A stretch of 64,000 nt of DNA from Thermoplasmatales archaeon (GTDB taxonomy: Archaea; Thermoplasmatota; Thermoplasmata; Methanomassiliicoccales; Methanomethylophilaceae). Below, piece after piece: positions 8,868 to 18,049 of the stretch (within the stretch, counting starts at the first letter, position 1; the number at the start of each line of letters is the position of its first letter). A program made the translations under genes and the position numbers. A model generated the notes under the pieces. That model made no database searches. It saw nothing but the letters and a program-made list of their open reading frames with translations, and was not told where the DNA came from. The stretch spans positions 186,001 through 250,000 of the forward strand of contig JAAYNL010000015.1 of the NCBI GenBank assembly GCA_012520845.1. Direction: 5' to 3'.

Positions 8868-8981
8868 GTTTGGCGATATGCCCTTGGTCGATGCCGTTGT
8901 CTTGCTTAACCGGATTTTGATTCGAGCGCCGATTCACGACACCGTCGACGGAGGAATGCCCGCCATATCCGGGCCAGGGGC

Positions 8982-9251
8982 TTACCGATCGTGGATTCTC
9001 GACCTGTGCCCTGCTTGCACGACAAGAATGACCAGCCCGTCGTCCTCGATGTGGGATATGATGCGGTAGTTCCCGACCCTGTACCGCCACAACCCTTTCG
9101 CATCGCCGGTAAGAGGGCCGCCAAGGGATCGCGGGTCGTCTATGCCATCGAGCTGTTTGTCAATCCAACCGTAGAGCATCCTTCGCGTAAAACCATCCAA
9201 TTTCCTGATTTGTTCGGCGGCGTTTTTGGAGAAGGCGACGTCGTGACTCAA
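8982..9251 (-). CDS. relE: RelE/ParE-superfamily toxin
   Basis: 89 residues with the RelE mRNA-interferase layout: N-terminal KNAAEQIRKL helix, central GPLTGDAKGLWRYRVGNYRIISHI, then a final strand LVILVVQAGHRSRIHDR. The Arg in RYRVGNYR and the C-terminal H-R pair match residues used for ribosome-dependent mRNA cleavage. The start is TTG overlapping the antitoxin stop (TTGA), which gives coupled, lower translation than the antitoxin. Function is assigned from the family. Confidence 0.88.
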   Translation of the reverse strand: MSHDVAFSKNAAEQIRKLDGFTRRMLYGWIDKQLDGIDDPRSLGGPLTGDAKGLWRYRVGNYRIISHIEDDGLVILVVQAGHRSRIHDR

Positions 9252-9466
9252 CGGTCCTCTTCCTCCATCAGTTCCCTGAGAGAGATTGTTTCAGGGTCCT
9301 TGGGGTATTCCCTGTACGCGGCCTCGCCGATGGCAACATCGTACTCGTCCTCTATTTTTTCGAACAACGCCCGTTTGAAAGCCTCGCCAAACGAAATCCC
9401 GTGTAACAAGGCATGGCTTTTGGCCAACGCCTCCTCCTCTTTGGTCATCCTTATGGAAAACGCCAT
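9248..9466 (-). CDS. relB: RelB-like antitoxin
   Basis: 72 residues starting at the ATG in MAFSIRMTKEEEALAKSHALLHG. The N-terminal beta strand plus two helices are of ribbon-helix-helix type (DNA binding and dimerisation). The acidic tail (YPKDPETISLRELMEEEDR) would wrap the toxin. A longer reading frame to 9517 exists, but its extra residues run across the likely promoter and a palindrome, so the shorter start is preferred. Confidence 0.85.
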   Translation of the reverse strand: MAFSIRMTKEEEALAKSHALLHGISFGEAFKRALFEKIEDEYDVAIGEAAYREYPKDPETISLRELMEEEDR

Positions 9467-9481
9467 CCTTGTAACCCAAGT

Positions 9482-9494
9482 AATGTAGTACATT
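9482..9494. promoter_or_regulatory. Palindromic operator candidate for the toxin-antitoxin operon
   Basis: AATGTA-G-TACATT is a perfect inverted repeat with one central base, 16-28 bases upstream of the antitoxin ATG. This is where an RHH antitoxin dimer would bind to repress its own operon. Prediction from position and symmetry only. Confidence 0.5.
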
Positions 9495-9615
9495 GTACCA
9501 TTTATCGCAATCGACAAGGGCGGTGGGAATGGCGATTCAACCGTTGCAACGGCGGCACGCGGTTTGTCGCGACTGCCATCTTTAATAGAAAGAGTCCATT
9601 ATCACCCGGGTTCAA

Positions 9616-10737
9616 ATGGCTGAGGGCTTCAAGGTAACGCCGTGGGAAGTGTCCGGCGACATCGATTACGAGGAACTCCAGAGAAAGTTCGGGACCACCC
9701 CCCTTGACGCGGTGACCGTCGGTAAGATATCCAAGGGCGGGGAGCCCCATTTCATGCTTCGTCGCGGCGTTTTCTATTCCCACAGGGACATCAATGCGAT
9801 AATCGACGCTGCGGGCAAGGGCAAGCCGTTCGTACTGTACACCGGGAGGGGTCCGTCCGGGGATACCCACCTGGGACACCTGATGCCCTGGGTCTTCTGC
9901 AAATGGCTCCAGGACACCTTCGGCGTCCCCATGTATTTCCAGATGACGGACGACGAGAAGTTCCTGTTCAGGGACATGACCCTCGAGGAAACGAGGGCGA
10001 TGGCCTACGACAACGCCCTGGACTTCGTCGCCCTGGGCTTCGACCCCGCCAAAACGAAGATCATACTGGACACGGAGAACATCCGCACCCTCTACCCAAT
10101 CGCGTTGAAGGTGGCAAAGAAGATCACGTTCTCCACCGCCCGGGCGGTCTTCGGCTTCGACAATTCGAACAACATAGGCACCATCTTCTTCACCGCGATC
10201 CAGGCGGCCCCCGCGTTCCTGCCGACCGAGGAAGCCGGGGAGGAGGTGCTCTGCCTGATTCCGTGTGGGATAGACCAGGACCCCCACTTCAGGGTGGCGA
10301 GGGACGTCGCACCGGGGCTGGGGTACCCCAAACCCTCGCTGATCTATTGCAAGATGTTCCCGAGCCTCGGCGGCGGCGACAAGATGTCCTCGTCCGACGA
10401 GATGGGCACCATTTTCGTCACCGACGGCCCGAAGGCGGTAAAGAAGAAGGTCGGCCGGGCGTTCACGGGCGGCAGGGTCACCGTGGAGGAGCAGAGGGAA
10501 CTCGGCGGCAATCCCGACGTCTGCGCCGTCTACAAGTACAACTATTGCCTGTTCGAGCCCGACGACTCCAAATTGGAGGCTATGGAAAGGAAATGCAGGG
10601 CAGGGGAAATCCTGTGCGGCGAATGCAAGCAGGACCTGACCGCCAAGATCAACGTCTTCCTGGAGGGCCACAGGGCCGCCAGGGAGGAGGCGAAAGCCCA
10701 TATGGGTTCCATGGCGTACGGGGGATTCGAATGGTGA
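9616..10737 (+). CDS. trpS: Tryptophanyl-tRNA synthetase (archaeal/eukaryotic type)
   Basis: It charges tRNA-Trp with tryptophan. The protein has 373 residues and is a class I synthetase: the HIGH-like THLGHL is at residues 84-89 and the KMSKS-like DKMSSS is at 255-260. The QMTDDEK and FTAIQAAPAF elements belong to archaeal and eukaryotic TrpRS, not the bacterial form. A TTTAATAG promoter-like element lies about 30 bases upstream. The stop overlaps the pheS start, so the two synthetases are co-transcribed. The cognate intron-containing tRNA-Trp is at 51.2 kb. Confidence 0.96.
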   Translation: MAEGFKVTPWEVSGDIDYEELQRKFGTTPLDAVTVGKISKGGEPHFMLRRGVFYSHRDINAIIDAAGKGKPFVLYTGRGPSGDTHLGHLMPWVFCKWLQDTFGVPMYFQMTDDEKFLFRDMTLEETRAMAYDNALDFVALGFDPAKTKIILDTENIRTLYPIALKVAKKITFSTARAVFGFDNSNNIGTIFFTAIQAAPAFLPTEEAGEEVLCLIPCGIDQDPHFRVARDVAPGLGYPKPSLIYCKMFPSLGGGDKMSSSDEMGTIFVTDGPKAVKKKVGRAFTGGRVTVEEQRELGGNPDVCAVYKYNYCLFEPDDSKLEAMERKCRAGEILCGECKQDLTAKINVFLEGHRAAREEAKAHMGSMAYGGFEW

Positions 10738-12245
10738 GCGAGACTGAAAGCCTGAGCCGCAACGAGAGGAAACTCCTCCTCCTGCTGGACGCCTCCGGGG
10801 GCAGGATAACCCCCGAGAAGGCGATTGAGTCCGGCGAGTTTTCGCTGGACGTCGAGGTGATGGGCGCGGCTTCTTGGCTGTCGTCGAAAGGCATGGCGGA
10901 AATCAAAGAGACCCAGACGAGGTTCGTCGTCCTGTCCGAGGGTGTCCCCAAGGACGTAAGGCTGCCGGAGAGGAAAGCCATCGAGGCGATCGATTCCGCC
11001 GGCGGTTCCATGCCCATGCCCAAGCTCGCCGACGCGATGCCCGGCGGCGAGGACAAGATCGCCATAGGTTGGCTGAAGAGGAAGAAACTCGCCGACATGG
11101 TGAAGGGTGCCGACGGCACCGACATAGTCCTCACGGACGTCGGCAAGGCGGCCCTGGGCAAAGAGATGCCCGAGGAGGCATTGCTGAAAAAGTTGGCCGG
11201 GGGCCCCGTGAAGGAAGGCGACGCCGACCCCGAGGCGGTCAAGGGCCTGAGGGGCAGGCAGAAGATGATCGCGGACCTGGTCGAGGTGCGCAGGGAAATC
11301 AAGATCACGAAGCTGGGCAGGAAGGCCGTGGAATCCGGCATCGCCGTGGGCGAGGAGGTGACCCAGGTCACCGACGAGCTCATCCAGACCGGTAAGTGGA
11401 GGGACGTGGAATTCAGGAAGTACGACGTGAGGGCCTTCGCCCCCACGGCGCACCCGGCGAAGAAGAACCCCCTGTCCAGGCTCGCCCTCGAGGTGAGGAC
11501 CCTGTTCGCCGAGATGGGCTTCCAAGAGGTGGACGGCGAGTACGTCGTGCCCGCGTTCTGGAATCTCGACGTGCTGTTCATACCGCAGGACCATCCGGCG
11601 AGGGAGCTGCAGGACACGTTCTATCTGGAGGAGCCGGCGAGCATCCCCGTGGACGACGACGCGCTCGTCGAGGCGGTCCGGGAGATACACGAGACCGGCG
11701 GCGACACGGGCAGCACGGGATGGGGCGGCGAATGGTCAAGGGAGGTGGCCGAGAGGGCACTCCTGAGGACGCACACCACAATCAACACCATAAGGTACCT
11801 GCACAAACACCCGGAACCGCCCGCCAAGGTGTTCTCCTTGTCCAGGATATTCAGGAAGGAGGCCATGGACTCGACGCACCTGCCGGAGTTCACCCAGATA
11901 GAGGGTTTCATCCTGGACGAGAACGCCAGTTTCGACATGCTCGTCGGGCTGATCAAGGAATTCTACTCCAAGATGGGGTTCGACACCATCAGGGTCAGGC
12001 CCGCCTACTTCCCGTACACCGAACCGTCCCTCGAGGTCGAGGTTTTCTTCAACGGCAAATGGATGGAGCTCGGCGGCGCCGGGGTCATAAGGCCTGAGGT
12101 GCTGGCGCCGATGGGCGTGGGGCACCCCGTGATCGCATGGGGATTCGGTTTCGAGAGGCTGGCGATGCTGAAGTGGGACGTCGCGGACATCAGGGACCTG
12201 TACGTCTCGGACGTGGAGTACCTCAGAAACACGCCGCTGTTTTAA
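10731..12245 (+). CDS. pheS: Phenylalanyl-tRNA synthetase alpha subunit
   Basis: It charges tRNA-Phe as part of the alpha2-beta2 enzyme. 504 residues, the long archaeal form. The first about 200 residues hold winged-helix DNA/tRNA-binding domains (SWLSSKGMAEIKET, GWLKRKKLADMVK). The class II catalytic core follows, with motif 2 around FRKEAMDSTHLPEFTQIEG and motif 3 GFGFERLAMLKW near the end. Starts at the ATG within the trpS end. pheT is not in this window. The 3' end overlaps the convergent regulator by 4 bases. Confidence 0.95.
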   Translation: MVSETESLSRNERKLLLLLDASGGRITPEKAIESGEFSLDVEVMGAASWLSSKGMAEIKETQTRFVVLSEGVPKDVRLPERKAIEAIDSAGGSMPMPKLADAMPGGEDKIAIGWLKRKKLADMVKGADGTDIVLTDVGKAALGKEMPEEALLKKLAGGPVKEGDADPEAVKGLRGRQKMIADLVEVRREIKITKLGRKAVESGIAVGEEVTQVTDELIQTGKWRDVEFRKYDVRAFAPTAHPAKKNPLSRLALEVRTLFAEMGFQEVDGEYVVPAFWNLDVLFIPQDHPARELQDTFYLEEPASIPVDDDALVEAVREIHETGGDTGSTGWGGEWSREVAERALLRTHTTINTIRYLHKHPEPPAKVFSLSRIFRKEAMDSTHLPEFTQIEGFILDENASFDMLVGLIKEFYSKMGFDTIRVRPAYFPYTEPSLEVEVFFNGKWMELGGAGVIRPEVLAPMGVGHPVIAWGFGFERLAMLKWDVADIRDLYVSDVEYLRNTPLF

Positions 12246-13453
12246 AGACCCAGTTCCTCGATTATCAGGTCGATTCTGCGCCTGTTTTTGTCCGAGGTCG
12301 AGGCTTTGGCCTTGGACAGCCTCATGCGGGCGTCGTCCGGCATGCCTTTCGCCACGTCTATCCTGGCCAGCAATACGAAGCGCTCCGTGCTGGAGACGGT
12401 GTCGCCTTCGGGCATCCTGCCGGAAACGTCGGATATGAGCCCCGCAGCTTTTTCCAGGTCGCCGGCGTCGATGAAGGCGCGGGCCCTCCTGAGGTCGGCG
12501 CGCACGTCCCCTTCCATCGATTCCAGATCGGCTATCGCCCCTTTTTCATCGCCCCTTGCCATCTTCAGGTCCGCCGCATAGATGGCGGCGGCGGTCCCGT
12601 CGAATTCCCTGAGCATCCCGACGGCCCTTTCCGCGTCCTCCAAGTCGTTCCCTTGGAGGTCCGCCTCTATCCTAAGGGACAGCACGTCGGTGGACTGTTT
12701 GGCGGGACAGGGCCCCATCTTCTGGAGTGTTTCCATGAGGTCGTCGTTGGCCGTGGCGATCAAATCGTATATGTTGGCGCTGGCGAGTCTGCAGGCCTCC
12801 CTGCCCCTGCCGGCCTCGACCAGGTGGTACAGCCTTTCGTGCACCTTCTCGACGCCGCCGTCCGGGCCGAGCTCCTCCAGGTCGACCCAATAGTCCGCGG
12901 CGAAGCTGTGCCACGCCTTCAGGGAACCGGCCTCCGCCGCGCCCAGGACGTTCTCCCTGAGCCTGGGGTCGATGACGGTCATTCCCGACACGTCGTACGG
13001 TATGACGGACCTGACGGTCTTGGGCATCGCCGCGACGGGCACGGGCACCCTGAACGCGCAGGCGCATCCCAGGGCGTTCGTTTCCTCGGCGTCTAGGTTG
13101 TCCATGAGGGTGTCCGGGTCCTGCCTTTTCATGTCGAGCAGGGAGGCGATGTCCACGCCGTCGTTTTCCAGGGTCTCGCGAAGGGACCTGGCGTCGACGA
13201 AACCGTCGGAAGTGAGGAAGTACGCCTTCCTCTTCACTTTGCCCCCTTTGATGTGGGCCTGGTTCTCCTCGACCAGACCGGCCTCCCTGAGCTTCTTCAG
13301 TTCGATGGACGCGTGGGCCCTGGAAATCCTCAGCGAAGTGGCTATGCCGTCCTGGGTGAGGTCCCACGGTATGTTGTATTTGTCACTGGAATCGACCTTT
13401 CTGAAGCGGTCCAGATGCAGCAGTATCCTTTTTCCGACGCTGATTTTTACCAT
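12242..13453 (-). CDS. Winged-helix regulator with long C-terminal helical-repeat region
   Basis: 403 residues. Residues about 1-85 form a winged-helix domain (LTQDGIATSLRISRAHASIELKKLREAGLVEEN and then a KRKAYFLT wing). The rest is alpha-helical with Ala-rich paired helices (AERAVGMLREFDGTAAAIYAADLKMARGDEKGAIADLESMEGD) resembling TPR units. I know of similar HTH-TPR proteins in archaea but not their targets. It diverges from dtd2, with two TATA boxes in the 71-bp gap. Its own start is probably leaderless. Confidence 0.75.
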   Translation of the reverse strand: MVKISVGKRILLHLDRFRKVDSSDKYNIPWDLTQDGIATSLRISRAHASIELKKLREAGLVEENQAHIKGGKVKRKAYFLTSDGFVDARSLRETLENDGVDIASLLDMKRQDPDTLMDNLDAEETNALGCACAFRVPVPVAAMPKTVRSVIPYDVSGMTVIDPRLRENVLGAAEAGSLKAWHSFAADYWVDLEELGPDGGVEKVHERLYHLVEAGRGREACRLASANIYDLIATANDDLMETLQKMGPCPAKQSTDVLSLRIEADLQGNDLEDAERAVGMLREFDGTAAAIYAADLKMARGDEKGAIADLESMEGDVRADLRRARAFIDAGDLEKAAGLISDVSGRMPEGDTVSSTERFVLLARIDVAKGMPDDARMRLSKAKASTSDKNRRRIDLIIEELGL

Positions 13454-13480
13454 GGTTTACGGAAAAGGAACCGTATTGAC

Positions 13481-13504
13481 GCTATAAAGAACACCCTATA
13501 TAGG
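13481..13504. promoter_or_regulatory. Divergent promoters between the HTH-TPR regulator and dtd2
   Basis: CCTATATAGG at 13495-13504 lies 21-30 bases before the dtd2 ATG and CTATAAAG at 13481 lies about 30 bases before the minus-strand ATG. Both spacings fit archaeal TATA boxes that drive leaderless mRNAs. Confidence 0.6.
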
Positions 13505-13524
13505 CAAAAACGCATCAAGGGCGC

Positions 13525-14367
13525 ATGAGGACGCTGCTTGTCCGATGCGGGACCGACGTCCCGTCGGTGAACATGGCCGACGCGTTGCTGCGCATGGCCG
13601 AATGGTCGGACCTGGGCGAGGCCGACGGGATGTCGTTCAGGGAGACCGACGGTTTCCTGATGGTTTCCACGGACGGGCTGCACATCAATTCCGAGGATAT
13701 CGACAGGAAGGTGGCGAAGGCCGGCCATTCCTTCGACAACATGGTTTTCCTCAGCAGGCACAGGGCCGCCAGCGGCAAACCCACCCTGACCGTGCACCCA
13801 ATCGGCAACTACGGTGCCGCCGACTTCGGCGGGAAGCCGGAAACGCTTTGCCCGGCGGACCCCCATTTCATGACGGCCCTCTTCAGGGGGTTCTCGTCGG
13901 CGCCGCAGCCCGAGGGCTTCTCCTCGTCCTTCGAGGTGACCCACCACGGCCCATTCGTTTCCAAACCGGCGATGTTCCTCGAGATAGGCAGCTGCGAGGA
14001 GACCTGGGGCAACAAGGAAGCGGCCGAACTCTTGGCCAAAACGCTGCTGGAGGAAAGACCCAGGGACTTTCCCGTGGTCGTCGGCGTCGGCGGCGGGCAC
14101 TACGCCCCCCGGTTCTCCGAGATCGCCGCTTCATACGAGGTGGACTTCGGCCACATGTTGCCGTCGTACCACATGAAGGACGTCGGGGACGAGACCCTTT
14201 TGGACATGGTCGGGAAGGCGTGCGACGCCACCGGGTCAAAAACGGTCTACCTGCACAGGAAGGCCTTCGGCAGGCCGGAGGGCAGGCGCATCATGGAATT
14301 GATCGAGTCGGCGGGCTACGAGACGATTGCCTCGAAGGACCTCAACCCCGCCGGGACGAGTCGATGA
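13525..14367 (+). CDS. dtd2: D-aminoacyl-tRNA deacylase, archaeal/plant type (DTD2, GEK1 family)
   Basis: It hydrolyses D-aminoacyl-tRNA and also removes aldehyde-modified D-amino acids from tRNA, protecting translation. 280 residues, the normal length. Family motifs visible are the HPIGN, the EVTHHGP near residues 132-138, and GVGGGHYAPRFSE near 190-202. Likely transcribed from its own TATA box into a leaderless message. It overlaps the convergent UMP kinase gene by 26 bp at the 3' end. Confidence 0.92.
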   Translation: MRTLLVRCGTDVPSVNMADALLRMAEWSDLGEADGMSFRETDGFLMVSTDGLHINSEDIDRKVAKAGHSFDNMVFLSRHRAASGKPTLTVHPIGNYGAADFGGKPETLCPADPHFMTALFRGFSSAPQPEGFSSSFEVTHHGPFVSKPAMFLEIGSCEETWGNKEAAELLAKTLLEERPRDFPVVVGVGGGHYAPRFSEIAASYEVDFGHMLPSYHMKDVGDETLLDMVGKACDATGSKTVYLHRKAFGRPEGRRIMELIESAGYETIASKDLNPAGTSR

Positions 14368-15034
14368 ACGTGCCCTTCACGGGTTTGCCGAGTATCGCGT
14401 TCTCCAGTTCCGCCAGGTCCCTGCCGTCCACCATCACCAGGTCTATGCCCTCCTCCATGGCAATCGTGCAGCCGAGGGGGTCGAACACCGACGACTTGCA
14501 CGCCTCGTGCTCGTCGTAGACGATGTCGCTCAGTTCCTTTATCGTCATCCTATCCATCCTGCGGGCGCCCGGGTTGGTCCTGGGGTCGCAGTCGTAGACG
14601 GCGTCCACGTTGCTGGCGTTGACGATGCGGTCGGCGCCGATTTCCCTGGCGACCATTGCCGCCACCGCGTCCGTGGTGTGTCCCGGGGCGGTGCCGCCCA
14701 TGACCGCCACCTTGCCGGGTCCCATGATGCCGGCGCATTCCCCCGCGGTGGTCGGCGCACCATTGGCGGCGGTGTCCCCGAGGGCGATCCTGAGCAGGGA
14801 TGCGTTGATCCTGGTGACCGCTATGCCCATCTCGTCGAGCTGGTCCACGGTCCCGCCGAGCTCCCCGCCCGTCTTCGAGTAGTACCTGGCGACCTTGCCG
14901 CCGCCGCAGACGACGGCCAAGACGGTTTTCTTGGATACGGACCCGAGCATCCCGGCCAGGGATTTGATGTAGGCGGCGTCGTCCTTCCCCGGGACGAGGA
15001 CGGACCCGCCGATGGATACCACGACCTTTTCCAT
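14342..15034 (-). CDS. pyrH: Uridylate kinase (UMP kinase)
   Basis: It converts UMP to UDP in pyrimidine synthesis. 230 residues of the amino-acid-kinase fold: GGSVLVPGKDD at the N-terminus for phosphate binding, VVCGGGKVARYY, a GGTAPGHTTDAVAA motif for nucleotide binding, and NASNVDAVYDCDPRTNPGA in the ATP site. This is the archaeal PyrH form. Transcribed away from prf1. The pyrimidine gene pyrC is separate, at 41.9 kb. Confidence 0.92.
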   Translation of the reverse strand: MEKVVVSIGGSVLVPGKDDAAYIKSLAGMLGSVSKKTVLAVVCGGGKVARYYSKTGGELGGTVDQLDEMGIAVTRINASLLRIALGDTAANGAPTTAGECAGIMGPGKVAVMGGTAPGHTTDAVAAMVAREIGADRIVNASNVDAVYDCDPRTNPGARRMDRMTIKELSDIVYDEHEACKSSVFDPLGCTIAMEEGIDLVMVDGRDLAELENAILGKPVKGTFIDSSRRG

Positions 15035-15092
15035 TGACGATACCTTTTATTATGAAGGCCACTTACTCATAAAAAACAGTGGGTCGTAAAAG

Positions 15093-16328
15093 ATGACGGA
15101 GACGGTTTCGCCGGAGAAGGCCAGGTACGATTTCAAGAAGGGGATGCAGGACATAGTGGACGTGAGGGGCCACGGCACCGAGCTGATCTCCCTTTACGTG
15201 CCCGAGCAGAGGCAGATCTCCGACGTCATGGCCTACCTCCGCGACGAATACTCCCAGTCGTCCAACATCAAGTCCAAGTCGACGATGAAGAACGTCCAGA
15301 GCGCCATCGATTCCATAATGGCCAGGCTGAGGACGTTCAAGACCGTCCCCCCGAACGGCGTGGCGATATTCTGCGGCGAGGTGCCCAGGGCGGGGGACCA
15401 GACCAAAATGGTGCAGCATGTCCTCTTCCCGCCGGAGCCCATCACCACGTTCATGTACAGGTGCGACTCCCAGTTCTACACCGAGCCGCTGAAGGGGATG
15501 CTCCTCGACAAGAGGGCGTACGGCCTCATCGTGATAGACAGGCAGGAGGCCACCATCGGCATCATGTCCGGCAGCACGATAACGCCGCTGAAGAACATCG
15601 ACTCCCTGGTGCCCAGGAAGCACAGGCAGGGCGGCCAGTCGGCCCAGAGGTTCGAGAGGCTCATAGAACTGGCGGCGCACGAGTTCTTCAAGAAGGTGGC
15701 GGACAGCGCCACCGACGCCTTCCTGGACAAGGAGGAGATCGAGGGGATACTGGTCGGCGGCCCGGGGTACACCAAGGAGCAGTTCCTGAAGGAAAACTAC
15801 CTGCACCACGAGCTGCAGAAGCTCGTCAGCGGCACCTTCGACACCTGTTACACGGACGAGTACGGCCTCAAGGAACTGGTCGAGAACGCCAAGGACGCCC
15901 TCAGGGACATGGACCTGACCAAGGAGAAGGAACTGATCCAGAGGCTTTTCTCGGAAATCAGGAAGCAGGACGGCGGCCTGTCCGCCTACGGCGAGGACTC
16001 CGTCCGCTACGCCCTGGAGATGGGGGCCGTCGACACGCTGCTGCTGTCCGAGGGGTTGGACAGCAGGAGGCTCTCCGTCCAGTGCAACAACGGCCACAGG
16101 TACGATTTGACGGTCCGCGAGGGGGAGGACGAGGAGAGGATGGAGTGCGGGGAATGCGGCGCCGTACTCGAGATCACGTACAACGAGGACCTCGTCGACA
16201 ACTTCTTCGAGAGGGCGGATGCCTTCAACACCTCCGTGGAATTGATATCGTCCGACTCCGAGGAGGGACAGATGCTCATGAAGGCGTTCGGCGGCATCGC
16301 CGCGATCCTAAGGTACAGGGTTGAGTGA
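15093..16328 (+). CDS. prf1: Peptide chain release factor aRF1
   Basis: It recognises stop codons in the ribosomal A site and triggers peptide release. 411 residues. Motifs for stop decoding are intact: NIKS at residues 58-61 and YxCxxxF (YRCDSQF) at 122-128. The GGQ catalytic motif is at 180-182. The C-terminal domain keeps a Cys pair (MECGECGAV). The intact decoding motifs suggest it can still read UAG in vitro, which matters if UAG is read as pyrrolysine in this organism. It overlaps argS by a few bases. Confidence 0.96.
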   Translation: MTETVSPEKARYDFKKGMQDIVDVRGHGTELISLYVPEQRQISDVMAYLRDEYSQSSNIKSKSTMKNVQSAIDSIMARLRTFKTVPPNGVAIFCGEVPRAGDQTKMVQHVLFPPEPITTFMYRCDSQFYTEPLKGMLLDKRAYGLIVIDRQEATIGIMSGSTITPLKNIDSLVPRKHRQGGQSAQRFERLIELAAHEFFKKVADSATDAFLDKEEIEGILVGGPGYTKEQFLKENYLHHELQKLVSGTFDTCYTDEYGLKELVENAKDALRDMDLTKEKELIQRLFSEIRKQDGGLSAYGEDSVRYALEMGAVDTLLLSEGLDSRRLSVQCNNGHRYDLTVREGEDEERMECGECGAVLEITYNEDLVDNFFERADAFNTSVELISSDSEEGQMLMKAFGGIAAILRYRVE

Positions 16329-18048
16329 AGTGAACGCGCTGGAACTGTTCGCAGAGAGTGTCGGGGAGGCGGTGCGCTCCGTCCTCGGGAAACGCGGGTT
16401 GGAGGCCTGCGTGGAAATCGTCGAGCCGACCGTGGAGGGCGTCGACCTGGCGGTGCCGTGCTTCCCGCTGGCCAAGGCAATGGGCAAGGCACCCAAAACC
16501 ATAGCCGAGGAACTGGCCTCGGAAATCGAGGCGAAACACCCGATATCCGGGGTCGAGGCGTCGAACGGTTACCTGAATTTCACGATGGACCACGGTTTCC
16601 TCGTCAGGAACGTCCTTGGGGAGATAATCTCCAAGGGCGACGATTACGGCAGGAAACCGCCCACGGGGCTCAGGGTCAACGTCGAGCACACGTCCACCAA
16701 CCCCACGGGCCCGATACACGTGGGGAGGGCGAGGAACCCGATCATCGGCGACACCCTCGCCAGGGTGCTGAAGGCCGTGGGCCACGAGGTCACCACGGAA
16801 TACTACGTGAACGACGTGGGCAAGCAGGTCGTCATACTGTCGTGGGGCGTCCGCAACATAGACCCAGGCGACGTGGACCCGTCGGACCGGGACAAGGCGG
16901 ACCACAACATGGTGCCCTACTACAGGGAGGCCAACCGGAGGATGGAGGAGGACCCGGCCGTGGCCGAGGAGATATCCGAATTGCTCAGGCGCTTCGAGAT
17001 CGGAGACAGGGAAGTAATTGACGCCGTAGGCGAGACCGCCGCCGCGATGATCGACGGCCTGAGGGAATCGCTGTCGGAAATCGGGGTGGAGTTGGACGTC
17101 TACACCTGGGAATCGAAATTCATTTTGGACGGGTCGGCCGCCGACATCGTCGCGAGACTGAAGGAATCCGAACACGCCGGCACCGAGGGGGACGGCTCCT
17201 GGTACCTGGACCTGAAGGACTTCGGGATAAAGGGCAAGAACACCAGATTCACCTTCACCAGGTCCGACGGGACCACCCTGTACACCACCAGGGACCTGGC
17301 CTACCACATGGACAAATTCAAGAGGGCCGACAGGGTCATAGACGTGTTGGGCGAGGACCAGAAGCTGGGCAGCAGGCAGCTGTGCGCCGCCCTGGAGATA
17401 CTGGGCTGCGAGAAGCAGCCCGAGGCCATTTTCTACTCGTTCGTGTCCCTGGCCGGGGGCACGAAAATGTCCACCCGCAGGGGCACCGTCGTCTATCTGG
17501 ACGATTTGATAGACGAGGCCGTCGAGATGGCCTACGGGGAGGTGGCCAAGAGGCGCGCCGACCTTTCAGAGGGGAGGATGAGGGAAATCGCCCGCGTCAT
17601 CGGCATCGGGGCCATACGTTACAACATCGTCCGCGTCCAGCCGGACAAGCAGATGGTATTCAACTGGAACGAGGCCCTCAACTTCGAGGGCAACAGCGCC
17701 CCGTTCCTGCAGTACGCCCACGCCAGGGCATGCACCATGATCGGCAAGGCCGGCGGGTTCAGGGAGGACACGGACCCCGCCAAGCTGACCGATCCCTCCG
17801 AGATCAGGCTTGTCAAGGCGCTGTCCCGGTTCGGGAAGGCCCTGGAGGTCGCGTCCACGGGCAGGGTGCACCTGCTGCCGTCGTACGGCCAGGAGGTGGC
17901 TTCCGCCTTCAACCAGTTCTACGCCTCGGTTCCGGTGCTTTCCGCGGGCAGGGAAAGGGACGCGAGGCTCACCCTTACCCAATGCGCCAGGGTGGTGCTG
18001 AGGAACGTCCTCGGTTATCTGGGCATAGGTGCGCCGGAGGAGATGTGA
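16321..18048 (+). CDS. argS: Arginyl-tRNA synthetase
   Basis: It charges tRNA-Arg. 575 residues, class I: HIGH-like PIHVGRARN with the Arg-specific N-terminal VEHTSTNPTGP, and a KMSKS-like TKMSTRRG. The N-terminal Add-1 domain and the C-terminal DALR anticodon-binding domain (VASAFNQFYASVPVL) are present. The start is a TTG overlapping the aRF1 stop, or the in-frame GTG at 16330. The cognate tRNA-Arg(UCU) with an unusual intron lies at 50.9 kb. Confidence 0.95.
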   Translation: MSEVNALELFAESVGEAVRSVLGKRGLEACVEIVEPTVEGVDLAVPCFPLAKAMGKAPKTIAEELASEIEAKHPISGVEASNGYLNFTMDHGFLVRNVLGEIISKGDDYGRKPPTGLRVNVEHTSTNPTGPIHVGRARNPIIGDTLARVLKAVGHEVTTEYYVNDVGKQVVILSWGVRNIDPGDVDPSDRDKADHNMVPYYREANRRMEEDPAVAEEISELLRRFEIGDREVIDAVGETAAAMIDGLRESLSEIGVELDVYTWESKFILDGSAADIVARLKESEHAGTEGDGSWYLDLKDFGIKGKNTRFTFTRSDGTTLYTTRDLAYHMDKFKRADRVIDVLGEDQKLGSRQLCAALEILGCEKQPEAIFYSFVSLAGGTKMSTRRGTVVYLDDLIDEAVEMAYGEVAKRRADLSEGRMREIARVIGIGAIRYNIVRVQPDKQMVFNWNEALNFEGNSAPFLQYAHARACTMIGKAGGFREDTDPAKLTDPSEIRLVKALSRFGKALEVASTGRVHLLPSYGQEVASAFNQFYASVPVLSAGRERDARLTLTQCARVVLRNVLGYLGIGAPEEM

Positions 18049-18049
18049 G

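Noticed and set aside
10874-12125. Long frames opposite or out of phase with pheS
   Set aside because: Arg/Gly/His-rich translations typical of shadow frames in high-GC coding DNA; the pheS frame explains the region.
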